In this document: piece after piece, positions 41,444 through 49,589 of the stretch
Numbering within the stretch: the stretch's first letter is position 1
Layout: every line of letters starts with the position of its first letter
From: Larkinella punicea
GTDB taxonomy: Bacteria; Bacteroidota; Bacteroidia; Cytophagales; Spirosomataceae
NCBI RefSeq assembly: GCF_003334855.1
Contig: NZ_QOWE01000003.1
Location: forward strand, 310,001 to 374,000
DNA length: 64,000 nt
Direction of reading: 5' to 3'
Notes under the pieces: generated by a model
Told to the model about the DNA's origin: nothing
Database searches by the model: none
Seen by the model: the letters and a program-made list of their open reading frames with translations, nothing else
Program-made: the position numbers and the translations under genes

Positions 41444-41800
41444 TCAGCGGATGATTTCCTGTTCGTTTAAAACCGCCGTAGCCCCGAACAGACGCAGGGA
41501 TTCCTCATAGAACCGTCGGACTTTCGGGCTGTTATCGCGTAGGAAATTGGACAGGAAAACGTCGAACGTCGCCAGCCCGTTTTCGGGCCAGGTATGAATC
41601 GACACGTGCGATTCGGTCAGGCAGAGAACCGCCGTAAAACCGCCGTTGGGAAACGAATAATAGACCTCGCCGACCTTAGCCAGTTCCAGTTCCTGAATCA
41701 GTCGGTCGAAGCCCGCGCGACACCGCTCAACGTCCGTGAGGGCAGACAATGGGGCTTCGAAGGTCGACAAAATGTGCAGGCCGGGGCGGTAGGCATTCAT
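41444..41800 (-). CDS. speD: S-adenosylmethionine decarboxylase proenzyme
   Basis: About 118 residues from the ATG at 41800 (MNAYRPGLHILSTFEAPL). This is the short prokaryotic class 1b AdoMetDC. The self-cleavage site is the Ser in TESHVSIHTWPENG (about residue 60), where the pyruvoyl group forms, and LHILSTF and CLTESH are family words. The product, decarboxylated SAM, is the aminopropyl donor for spermidine synthase; the membrane spermidine-synthase-like gene lies three genes downstream. The gene follows the TPR gene by 21 bases. Confidence 0.92.
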   Translation of the reverse strand: MNAYRPGLHILSTFEAPLSALTDVERCRAGFDRLIQELELAKVGEVYYSFPNGGFTAVLCLTESHVSIHTWPENGLATFDVFLSNFLRDNSPKVRRFYEESLRLFGATAVLNEQEIIR

Positions 41801-41821
41801 GGCCCGCAAGATAGAATTTTG

Positions 41822-43516
41822 TTATTTCTTTTTTGGAAAATTTTGCGCTAAAAATACCGCATCGGCTTTCGACCAGCCTTGCCGGGCCAGTTGACGTTCG
41901 CGTTCGGCGGTTGCTTTGTCACCTTTCAGTTCGGCCACCCGGGCGAGGGCAAAATGAGTGCCGGGGTAATACGGATCATGTTCCGCCAGCACCTTCGTGG
42001 CTTCTTCGGCGAAATCGGTCAATTTGAGCTGGGCGGCCACCTGCGCGATGATTTCCAGTTGAAAAAGGGCTTCAATCCAGGGATCGGGGCCGGTTTGGTC
42101 GCGGGCGCTGGCCTGAAACTTGCGGATGTCGGCCAGTCCTTTCTCCCGGGCTGCGGGGTCGTGCAGGGCAATCAGAGAAGCCAGGAATTTGGGATGGGGA
42201 TCGAGCCAGGCATTCAGCCAGTCGGTGTGGGCGATGTTTTTGGCTTCCACCAACTCGGTTTGCGACTGCTTCAGCGAAGCCCGCGCCGATTCGATTTGGT
42301 TCTTTTTCAGGGCGATCATGCCCAGTAAATAGTGTCCGATCACGCGTTCGCCCGGTGTTTTGCCTTTCGTCATTTCCTCGGCAATGGGCCGGGCTTCTTC
42401 GTCCCGGTTTTGCGTAATCAGCAGCGTTGGGTAGCCCATTTTGTTGTAGAACGTCCGCTCCAGATTGATCGGTCGTTTGATCTCAAACCGTTCCTTCACC
42501 AGTTGTTCCGCTTCCTGAATCCGGCCCTGATACTGGTAGCAAAGTGCCAGCAATGAGATGTTGTGAATGTGGTGCCAGTCGTACATCGGATCGTATTTTT
42601 CGCTGGTATATAACCCGCGTTCAATGGCGTCCGTCTGTTTCATTTCCGCGATGGCACTATCTACATCGCCGGTTTTCATCAGGTCGTGGGCATACATGTG
42701 GAGGGCGTGGGCCAGATTCGGAGCCAGCCGGGCGTAGGCTTTGCCATGTTTCAGGGCTTCGGTATAATCGCCCATGCCTTCGTAAGCGTGAATCAGATAA
42801 TGGTGAGCTGCCGGATGTTCGGGCGCAAACTGGAGGATTTTCTCGTAAATGGCGATGCTGCCCGTCGACGAACCCTGCCCCCGGCCGGTGGCAAATTTTT
42901 CGTAGGAGTTGCCGGACAGCAGCCACAGTTCCGGATCGGTCGGGAAGCGTTTGACGGCACCGTTGACTTTTGTCCGGTACTCGTTCAGCAGTTTTTGATT
43001 GCTCAGGGAATCGACGGCTTTCAACTGCGCAAACCGCAGATCGATGTGGGCTTTTTCGCGTTCCGATGCAAATTTCGAGAACGACTTGGCAGTTTCGGCG
43101 GCTTTCAAAGCGGCCTTGTTGTCTTCCAGTTGGATATACAGACGGCTCAGGCCCACGTGCGCCATCACGAATGTCGAATCGAATTTCAATGCTTCGTGAA
43201 ACGACCGGGCCGCTTCCACCAGTGCATAACCGTGCAGATACGCCATGCCCTGTTCAAAATACGCCTGTGCCTTCGGGTTTTTGGTGGAGGTTGGTGTGGT
43301 GAATTGCCCGACATTCGGCCGCAGCGCCACAGATTGTTGCAGCAGCGAATTGGGAATCCCGCCAATGTTTGCCATGCCGCAAATGGGGGCGTACGGAACC
43401 TCGTTGACCGTCAGCGTTTGCGCCGGTTCGGATGGCTTTTGGGTTTGGGTAAATTCACCCACCAGCAATGCGATCAGCAGGAGCGGGAGATAGGAGTAGG
43501 TATAGAGTCGTTTCAT
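41822..43516 (-). CDS. Exported TPR-repeat protein
   Basis: From the ATG at 43516 the protein has 564 residues, with a signal sequence (MKRLYTYSYLPLLLIALLVG). Tetratricopeptide-like helix pairs fill residues about 75-560, for example QAYFEQGMAYLHGYALVEAA, HHYLIHAYEGMGDYTEALKH and ALCYQYQGRIQEAEQLVK. TPR proteins hold partners together; the family resembles periplasmic tetratricopeptide proteins of Bacteroidota with no assigned function. The gene is the first of the possible operon running through speD to the amine oxidase, so it may serve as a scaffold for that system. No promoter box is recognisable upstream. Confidence 0.8.
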   Translation of the reverse strand: MKRLYTYSYLPLLLIALLVGEFTQTQKPSEPAQTLTVNEVPYAPICGMANIGGIPNSLLQQSVALRPNVGQFTTPTSTKNPKAQAYFEQGMAYLHGYALVEAARSFHEALKFDSTFVMAHVGLSRLYIQLEDNKAALKAAETAKSFSKFASEREKAHIDLRFAQLKAVDSLSNQKLLNEYRTKVNGAVKRFPTDPELWLLSGNSYEKFATGRGQGSSTGSIAIYEKILQFAPEHPAAHHYLIHAYEGMGDYTEALKHGKAYARLAPNLAHALHMYAHDLMKTGDVDSAIAEMKQTDAIERGLYTSEKYDPMYDWHHIHNISLLALCYQYQGRIQEAEQLVKERFEIKRPINLERTFYNKMGYPTLLITQNRDEEARPIAEEMTKGKTPGERVIGHYLLGMIALKKNQIESARASLKQSQTELVEAKNIAHTDWLNAWLDPHPKFLASLIALHDPAAREKGLADIRKFQASARDQTGPDPWIEALFQLEIIAQVAAQLKLTDFAEEATKVLAEHDPYYPGTHFALARVAELKGDKATAERERQLARQGWSKADAVFLAQNFPKKK

Positions 43517-43697
43517 AAGCGTGTTTGCGGATCGTACGGGCGTCCTGTTTTCGGGTAAAAAAGCGGACACCCATCCGGGGTGTACGTAAAAATAGCAATT
43601 TATTGGTTGAGATGATAACCGTTTACGAAAAGGAAAGCAAGGTCTGCCCCAACTTTTGCGCGTCGGAACAGTTTAGTAGAAAAACAGATTACACCGT

Positions 43698-43973
43698 ATG
43701 GAAAAGATGTTTGTAGTTCGCGTCATTGCCGTCGATGAACGGGGTGTTGAAACGCCCACCACGATACCGATGAAATTCGAGACGTCGCCCGAGGTCGCGT
43801 TGATTGAACAGGATTTGGATGCGCAATATCCCCACCTGAAACACCGCGTTGTTGAAATCGATGAATTAAAAACCCCGGAGCAGGTCGAAGATTGGCAGCA
43901 TTCGTATCTGGGGCCGGTGCTGGGGTCAGAACATACCCCGCTGGAGGAAGAGAAGGAAACGAAGGAGGAGTAA
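43698..43973 (+). CDS. Small acidic protein of unknown function
   Basis: A 91-residue soluble protein: MEKMFVVRVIAVDERGVETP, then MKFETSPEVALIEQDLDAQY, and an acidic tail (TPLEEEKETKEE). The first 60 residues have beta-alpha-beta-like alternation. I do not recognise a family. It is convergent with alaS, separated by a long inverted repeat. No clear promoter is seen. Confidence 0.6.
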   Translation: MEKMFVVRVIAVDERGVETPTTIPMKFETSPEVALIEQDLDAQYPHLKHRVVEIDELKTPEQVEDWQHSYLGPVLGSEHTPLEEEKETKEE

Positions 43974-43974
43974 A

Positions 43975-44077
43975 AAAGGAATTTCAAATAATAAATGATG
44001 AATGTTAAATGTAAAAGTGCAGAATTGGCATCTCCTTTTACATTTAATATTCATCATTTTACATTTAAAATTCCTTT
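43975..44077. repeat. Inverted repeat between convergent genes (TAAATGTAAAAG words)
   Basis: Arms 43975-44017 and 44035-44077 are 43-base reverse complements with about five mismatches around a 17-base loop. The words AATGATGAATG and AAATGTAAAAG recur, as in the repeats at 54595-54662 and 58581-58665. It fills the gap between the 91-residue protein gene and alaS. Confidence 0.85.
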
Positions 44078-44086
44078 CTTAAGCTT

Positions 44087-46741
44087 TTATTGCAAAAGTT
44101 CCCGCCCCTTCGCCAGTGCCCGGTCGAGGCCGGTGGCATCGGTGCCGCCAGCGGTGGCAAAGAACGGCTGACCACCGCCACCCCCGCGAATTTCCTTCGC
44201 CAGTTCTTTCACCAGCGTGCCGGCGTGGAGGTTTTTGGTTTTGATCAGGTCATCGGGCAGCATCACGGCCAGTTGCGGTTTTCCGTTGATATCCGAACCC
44301 AGCACCAGAGCCAGGTTATCCAGCTTCGCTTTCAGGTCATAGGCCAGTTGTTTCAGCGCATCCGCCGACGGAACCTCGATGCGTTCCACAATGACAAAAT
44401 GCCCGTTGGCCGAATAGACTTTTGTCAACAAATCTGCTTTCACTTTTTGAAGCTTCTCGGCTTCCAGCACTTCAATTTTTTTCTGTAACTGATGGCGTTC
44501 ATCCATCAGGTTTTGAACGGCTTTCAGCACATCTTTCGGCGCTTTCAGGAGTTCTTTCAACTGGTCCAGTGTTGCTTGCTGCTCGTTCAGAAGGGCCAAG
44601 GCTTTTTCGGCGGTTACGGCTTCGATGCGCCGGATACCGGTCGAAACGGAACCTTCGGATGTGAACTTGAAGAGGCCAATTTGCCCTGTTGCAGGAACGT
44701 GTGTTCCGCCACAAAGTTCGACCGAATAGTTGGGGTCAAAAGTAATGACGCGCACGAAGTCGCCGTATTTTTCACCGAACAAAGCCATCGCGCCGAGGCT
44801 TCGGGCTTCGTCGATGGGAACATTGCGCCGTTCGTTCAGTTGAATATTCTCCCGGATTTTTTCATTCACAATTCGCTCCACCTTTGCCAGTTCGTCGTCC
44901 GTCACTTTGGCAAAGTGGGAGAAGTCAAACCGCAAGGCATCCGGCCCGACGTACGAGCCTTTCTGCCCGACGTGTTTGCCCAGCACTTCGCGCAAAGCCG
45001 CGTGCAGCAGGTGGGTGGCCGAGTGGTTGTCTTCAATGGCGACGCGACGGTTGGTATCAATTTTGGCGAATACCGCAGTGTGGTTATCCAGGATTTCCTC
45101 CAGATTTTTGTCGTTGGAAATGTGGATGATCAGGTCGTTTTCTTTTTTTGTATCGGCAATGCGGATCAACACGGTTTCGTCGCCCACGCGCAGTTCCAGG
45201 CTGCCGGTATCACCAATCTGACCACCGGATTCGGCGTAGAACGGCGTCCGGTCCAGCACGATCTGGTATTGGGTGCCTTGCTTGTTCTGTACTTTCCGGT
45301 ATTTGGCAATCCGGGCTTCGGCTTCGGTCTGGTCGTAGCCGACAAATTCGACGCCGTCGATGTCAGTGAGTTCCGTCCAGTCGCCGGTTGCCGAGGTCGC
45401 ATCTTTGCGTGAGCGTTCTTTCTGTTGCTGAAGGGCTTTCTGAAAACCGGCTTCATCGATAGAAAGCCCTTTTTCACGCGCGATCAGAGCGGTTAAATCG
45501 GAGGGGAAACCGAACGTATCGTTGAGTTCGAAAACCGTCTCGCCGTCGATTTCTTTTCCGCCCGACTGTGCGAGATCAGACGTGATTTTATCGAGCAATT
45601 TCAAACCATTTTCCAGGGTCCGCAGAAACGAGGCTTCTTCTTCCCGAATCACCGTTGCCACGAAGTCACGCTGGGCGTTCAGTTCCGGGAAAACGTCGGC
45701 AAACTGCATCGCCAGTGTGGGCACGAGTTTGGTCATAAACGGTTCGGTGAAACCGAGGTACGAGTAGCCGTAGCGAACAGCCCGGCGCAGAATCCGGCGG
45801 ATGACGTAGCCCGCCCGCGCGTTCGACGGAACCAAACCGTCGGCAATGGCGAACGAAACCGCCCGGATGTGGTCGGCAATCACACGCATGGCCACGTCCG
45901 GGTAGTCGCGCTGCGAACCCTTGTAGGAAATGCCCGACAGTTCTTCGATGACCTTGATGGTATGCGTAAATACATCGGTATCGTAGTTCGACAGTTTGCT
46001 CTGAATCGCCATGCAAAGCCGCTCGAAACCCATGCCGGTGTCGACGTGCCGCGCGGGCAGCGGGTCGAGCGAACCGTCGGCTTTGCGGTTGAACTGCATG
46101 AAAACGAGGTTCCAGATCTCGACCACCTGCGGGTGATCGGCGTTCACCAGTTGCTTGCCGGGCTTCAGTTCAACCTCCGACTGGGGCCGCAGATCGACGT
46201 GGATTTCGGAGCAGGGACCACACGGCCCCGTATCGCCCATTTCCCAGAAATTATCTTTTTTATTGCCGAGAATGATGCGGTCTTCGCCCACAATCGGTTT
46301 CCACAAATCCCAGGCTTCCTGATCGAACGAAACGTTGTCTTTGGTATCGCCTTCAAAAACAGATACATAGAGCCGGTCTTTCGGCAGCTTATAGACCTCC
46401 GTCAGCAGTTCCCACGCCCAGGTAATGGCTTCTTTCTTGAAATAATCACCAAACGACCAGTTGCCGAGCATTTCGAACATGGTGTGGTGGTAGGTGTCGA
46501 AACCGACGTCTTCAAGGTCATTGTGCTTGCCCGAAACCCGTAGGCATTTCTGTGTATCGGCGACCCGTTTGGCGGGCGGTGTTCCGTTGCCCAGAAAAAA
46601 ATCCTTAAATTGAGCCATGCCCGAGTTGTTGAACATCAGCGTCGGGTCGTTTTTGGCCACCAGGGGCGCCGACTGAACAATCAGGTGGTTTTTACTTTGA
46701 AAAAAGTCTAAAAAATGCTGGCGAATTTCGGAAGAAGTCAT
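44087..46741 (-). CDS. alaS: Alanyl-tRNA synthetase
   Basis: The 884-residue protein has the full AlaRS layout. The class II catalytic domain (1-250) shows LMFNNSGMAQFKDFF and TYHHTMFEMLGNWSFGDYFK (motif 2). The editing domain has HSATHLLHAAL and ELCGGTHV with metal-binding His and Cys residues, and the DHHA1-type C-terminal domain ends GGGGGQPFFATAGG. It charges tRNA-Ala and clears Ser and Gly misactivation. Length is near the usual 870-880. A -7 box lies at 46796-46803. Confidence 0.98.
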   Translation of the reverse strand: MTSSEIRQHFLDFFQSKNHLIVQSAPLVAKNDPTLMFNNSGMAQFKDFFLGNGTPPAKRVADTQKCLRVSGKHNDLEDVGFDTYHHTMFEMLGNWSFGDYFKKEAITWAWELLTEVYKLPKDRLYVSVFEGDTKDNVSFDQEAWDLWKPIVGEDRIILGNKKDNFWEMGDTGPCGPCSEIHVDLRPQSEVELKPGKQLVNADHPQVVEIWNLVFMQFNRKADGSLDPLPARHVDTGMGFERLCMAIQSKLSNYDTDVFTHTIKVIEELSGISYKGSQRDYPDVAMRVIADHIRAVSFAIADGLVPSNARAGYVIRRILRRAVRYGYSYLGFTEPFMTKLVPTLAMQFADVFPELNAQRDFVATVIREEEASFLRTLENGLKLLDKITSDLAQSGGKEIDGETVFELNDTFGFPSDLTALIAREKGLSIDEAGFQKALQQQKERSRKDATSATGDWTELTDIDGVEFVGYDQTEAEARIAKYRKVQNKQGTQYQIVLDRTPFYAESGGQIGDTGSLELRVGDETVLIRIADTKKENDLIIHISNDKNLEEILDNHTAVFAKIDTNRRVAIEDNHSATHLLHAALREVLGKHVGQKGSYVGPDALRFDFSHFAKVTDDELAKVERIVNEKIRENIQLNERRNVPIDEARSLGAMALFGEKYGDFVRVITFDPNYSVELCGGTHVPATGQIGLFKFTSEGSVSTGIRRIEAVTAEKALALLNEQQATLDQLKELLKAPKDVLKAVQNLMDERHQLQKKIEVLEAEKLQKVKADLLTKVYSANGHFVIVERIEVPSADALKQLAYDLKAKLDNLALVLGSDINGKPQLAVMLPDDLIKTKNLHAGTLVKELAKEIRGGGGGQPFFATAGGTDATGLDRALAKGRELLQ

Positions 46742-46795
46742 GGTACTTGGTGGTCAGTCATCACCCCTGTGATGGCTACGGATTGAAATGTTTTG

Positions 46796-46803
46796 CAAAT
46801 TTA
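46796..46803 (-). promoter_or_regulatory. -7 box upstream of alaS
   Basis: On the minus strand TAAATTTG, a full TAnnTTTG match, about 55 bases before the alaS ATG. No convincing TTTG is present at -33. Confidence 0.4.
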
Positions 46804-46846
46804 CGGAAAACTTGTGTTTCTTCCGGTTTGAACGGAAGTTTGTTCT

Positions 46847-47176
46847 ATGGAGGAGTTAACAAAACGGTATTACGGCATTCGCGAGGTGGCCGACATGCTG
46901 GGGGTGAACATATCGAAATTGCGGTTTTACGAAAAAGAGTTTCCCACGCTCAAGCCTCGTAAAAACCGCGCCGGTGACCGGATTTATACCAAAGATGACA
47001 TTGTGCATCTTCGGGAAATTCTGGAATTGGTGGAAGAAAAAAAACTGACGCTGGAAGGGGCGAGGCAGCACCTCAAAGCCCGCTCTTCGCGTCAGAATGA
47101 AATTAAACAGATGATCGGCCGTTTGCAGGAAATCCGCAAATTCCTGGTCGACACTCAGAGTCAACTGGAGGGATAG
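46847..47176 (+). CDS. MerR-family transcriptional regulator
   Basis: A 109-residue regulator with only the MerR winged-helix domain (YYGIREVADMLGVNISKLRF through NRAGDRIYTKDDIVHLREI) and a short coiled coil (EIKQMIGRLQEIRKFLVDTQ) for dimer formation. It has no effector-binding domain or ligand cysteines, so it may respond through protein partners; Bacteroidota commonly encode this short form. It is divergent from alaS by about 105 bases and convergent with the Wzi-like gene. Confidence 0.9.
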   Translation: MEELTKRYYGIREVADMLGVNISKLRFYEKEFPTLKPRKNRAGDRIYTKDDIVHLREILELVEEKKLTLEGARQHLKARSSRQNEIKQMIGRLQEIRKFLVDTQSQLEG

Positions 47177-47179
47177 TTT

Positions 47180-47278
47180 ACGGTTAGGTTGCCCCTAAAT
47201 CCCCTAAAGGGGACTTTCAGTATCTGGAGGATTCTGCGTCCAAGTCCCCTTTAGGGGATTTAGGGGCAACCTAACCGT
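47180..47278. repeat. Palindromic element family A, copy 4
   Basis: Arms 47180-47216 and 47242-47278 (37 bases) with a 25-base loop. The 12-base outer flank ACGGTTAGGTTG is specific to this copy and palindromic. The minus-strand loop reads GGACGCAGAATCCTCC and ends AGATACTGA. It lies between the convergent merR and Wzi-like genes and fills the gap of 105 bases. Confidence 0.9.
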
Positions 47279-47281
47279 TCT

Positions 47282-48790
47282 TTACATCCTCCTCGACCGG
47301 TATTGGTAGTAATCCCAGGTTTTTCGGATGCCGGCGTAGACGCCGTTGCTGCGGGGGAATAATCCGCCCTGATCGGATGCGGCCGAAACCGTCATCAGTA
47401 AACCGCTTTGGTTCAACGGAACACCGACCTGAAGAAGCGATGAAAACTGTTCGACGGCGTTGGGGAACGGAACGTCGTAGGTGCCAAAGTTTTCGCTATA
47501 CGACAGCTTCATCTGAAACGTGCAGTTGCGCCCAAACCCACCCTGCAAACCGGTGTGGAAGGCGCGAACCCGATTGTTGCTGAAAAAACCGTACTGCGGC
47601 AAATCCGGGCGGGCCGTGGTCATCGGTGTGATGAAAGGCGTTCCGATGCCCTGCCCGAAATACGACCAGCCGCTGCGGTACTGGCTGTGATTGAAGTAGT
47701 TATCCCGTCCGCGCAGCTTGTCGGCGGCTTCAAAAACGCTTCCACCCTGGCTTTTGGTATACAGGAGTTCCACGACGGCACCCGTGATGCGGAAGCCGGA
47801 GGTCGCCGGTTTCAAACTCCGAAAGCGAATGCCGTTGAGTCCATCTTCCAGATTGGTACGGTAAAACAGTGAACCGTCTTCGTAAACACTCTGGCGATAC
47901 ACCAGAATCGACAGTTTTTTCGTGCTGAACTCCAGGCCGACGTCGATGCTCCCCAGGTGGTTGCCGATCCGGTTTTCCCGGTCGAAGCGGCTGTAATACG
48001 TCGTATCAACACCGGGATTGTAGCCCAGGCTACTGCCTGTCACCATGTACGAATACGCCTGAAAGTTAGACGGAAACCGGCCTTCCTTGATCAGCCCATC
48101 CGAAAGTTCGCTGGTGGTGCCGCCCCACTCGGCCTGGTGATTGAAACCGGCGTAGAGTTTGACAGGCCACTTTGCCTTGCCGATCCGGGCATACAGGGCT
48201 TTTTGGTGCAGAAAGGCCCGGCTGACGAAATTTTTTTGCTCGAACCAGCCATGTGCGAAAAAGCCTCGAACCGACAGGATGCCGCCCGTAAAGGGAATAG
48301 GCGTATACTGCGAAAGGCCAATCTGGATTTTCGGCAGGGGAAGGGCATTGCCCGACCAACTAAATGACCCCGAACTCAGGGTCGAATCCACCAGCCCGAC
48401 CACCTCCCGACGCCGTCCGGCCACCAGTTCGAAGGCCCCCGCGCGAAGTTTGCCGTAGAGTTCCGGGATGATCAGGGTGGTTTTTGAACCCGCCCCCGTA
48501 TTGCCCACCAGTTCGACACCGTAGCCAAAGCCAAAAAAATCACGCTTTTTTATCGGCGTGTTGTCATCGATGGCGTAAAATTGGGAATCCCAGCGAAGGC
48601 CGGTTCGCACGCTGGCATACGGCAAATCCGTCGGCACGGTACCGTATTGATTCGAGCGTAGCCAGAAGGGCGTCTGCTTTGAGCTGCCGTAAAAACCGCC
48701 CACTTCCGCAAAAAGCTGAATGGGTTTTCTTTCGATCCGGGTCTGGCAGAGGCCCAGCAGCGGACAGAAAAGCAATAAAAGTAGTCTCAT
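47282..48790 (-). CDS. Capsule assembly Wzi-like outer membrane protein 1
   Basis: A 502-residue outer membrane beta-barrel. A short signal sequence (MRLLLLLFCPLLGLCQT) is followed by many amphipathic strands, ending KTWDYYQYRSRRM. Diagnostic words of the Wzi/CapsuleAssembly family are QTPFWLRSNQYGTVP, LRAGAFELVAGRRREVVGL and NYFNHSQYRSGWSYFGQGIGTPFI. In E. coli K30 Wzi is a surface lectin that holds capsule polysaccharide; here no capsule genes are nearby. It overlaps by 4 bases with the small membrane protein gene upstream. A paralogue is encoded at 56463. Confidence 0.85.
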   Translation of the reverse strand: MRLLLLLFCPLLGLCQTRIERKPIQLFAEVGGFYGSSKQTPFWLRSNQYGTVPTDLPYASVRTGLRWDSQFYAIDDNTPIKKRDFFGFGYGVELVGNTGAGSKTTLIIPELYGKLRAGAFELVAGRRREVVGLVDSTLSSGSFSWSGNALPLPKIQIGLSQYTPIPFTGGILSVRGFFAHGWFEQKNFVSRAFLHQKALYARIGKAKWPVKLYAGFNHQAEWGGTTSELSDGLIKEGRFPSNFQAYSYMVTGSSLGYNPGVDTTYYSRFDRENRIGNHLGSIDVGLEFSTKKLSILVYRQSVYEDGSLFYRTNLEDGLNGIRFRSLKPATSGFRITGAVVELLYTKSQGGSVFEAADKLRGRDNYFNHSQYRSGWSYFGQGIGTPFITPMTTARPDLPQYGFFSNNRVRAFHTGLQGGFGRNCTFQMKLSYSENFGTYDVPFPNAVEQFSSLLQVGVPLNQSGLLMTVSAASDQGGLFPRSNGVYAGIRKTWDYYQYRSRRM

Positions 48791-48999
48791 TTTGCCCTGA
48801 TTGGTAAGAAGGTGCCGCCTAAGTAATACATTACGTAAAAACCAATGCAGGCAAATCCAACGGTAATCGAGCTTTCACTGGTTAGTTCATAAGCCATATA
48901 GGCACTTCCGAGGGCTAAGAATCCACTGATCAGAATCAGCAGGACATGCAAACACCAGGAAAGAATGGAGCGTTTTTCAATTGTTATTTTGGGTGCCAT
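48787..48999 (-). CDS. Small two-helix membrane protein
   Basis: A 70-residue protein with two likely helices (WCLHVLLILISGFLALGSAY and TVGFACIGFYVMYYLG) and basic ends (MAPKITIEKRS, LPIRAK). Its stop overlaps the Wzi-like gene start by 4 bases, indicating translational coupling. The family is not recognised. Confidence 0.6.
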   Translation of the reverse strand: MAPKITIEKRSILSWCLHVLLILISGFLALGSAYMAYELTSESSITVGFACIGFYVMYYLGGTFLPIRAK

Positions 49000-49589
49000 G
49001 GGTGGTTAAGAAATTAATTGTAAAATGGTGCTGGATGAACTGGACGTCGCTTTGAACCCGCCAGGAAGTGTTGATCCGGGCGGTGGTTCAGGGTGGTCAG
49101 GAAAAGTACGGTGGGTAAAAAAAATCGGGAAAGGAAAAACTCGCTAACGGAGAGGTGGGTAATCCAGAAAGCTGCTTCTGCCGAAGCGGGCGAATAGATA
49201 GTTTGCAATGTGACTTTCGGCAAACAGAATGGCAACTACTGATTTCATGCAAATGGGTAAGTTTTCATTCTTTAACTTTTGGTAACATCAAAGGTTTGAA
49301 GAATTTTACCATTTTGAGTAATTTAAAATCAATCTATTTGTAAAGTATTGTGAAATTATTTCTGCCGGTCTCGGTCCGTGTCTTATAAAAAAGCTTAAAA
49401 TGATCGCTTTGATAGTATATTTAATTGAATTTTAGGTGCTTACTTGAAGAAAAGGAAGGGGTTCGGAATTAGTGTAATTCGTGGACATGAGTACTAATAA
49501 CTGAGTGGTGTCACGGGATACGAAATATACGTTTTCAAAAAAAAGAAATTTTGGCCTATACGTCCGGAAGGTCGGTTCCCGTAAATATC
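49000..49589. other. AT-rich gap without a supported gene
   Basis: Nearly 590 bases between the small membrane protein start and the cytochrome peroxidase stop. The part from about 49240 to 49560 is clearly richer in A+T than its surroundings. An open frame on the minus strand at 49014-49235 has no protein-like features. I see no tRNA, terminator or long inverted repeat here. It may hold a promoter for the small membrane protein/Wzi pair, a small RNA or remnants of a lost gene. Confidence 0.5.

Noticed and set aside
43975-44077. CRISPR-like or direct repeat array
   Set aside because: The repeated words are arranged as inverted arms around one loop, without regular spacers.
44492-45412. A 306-codon frame opposite alaS
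   Set aside because: Covers conserved AlaRS domains on the other strand; no own motifs.
49014-49235. A 73-codon frame on the minus strand in the gap before the peroxidase gene
   Set aside because: No recognisable domain or signal; mixed composition. Described as part of the gap.
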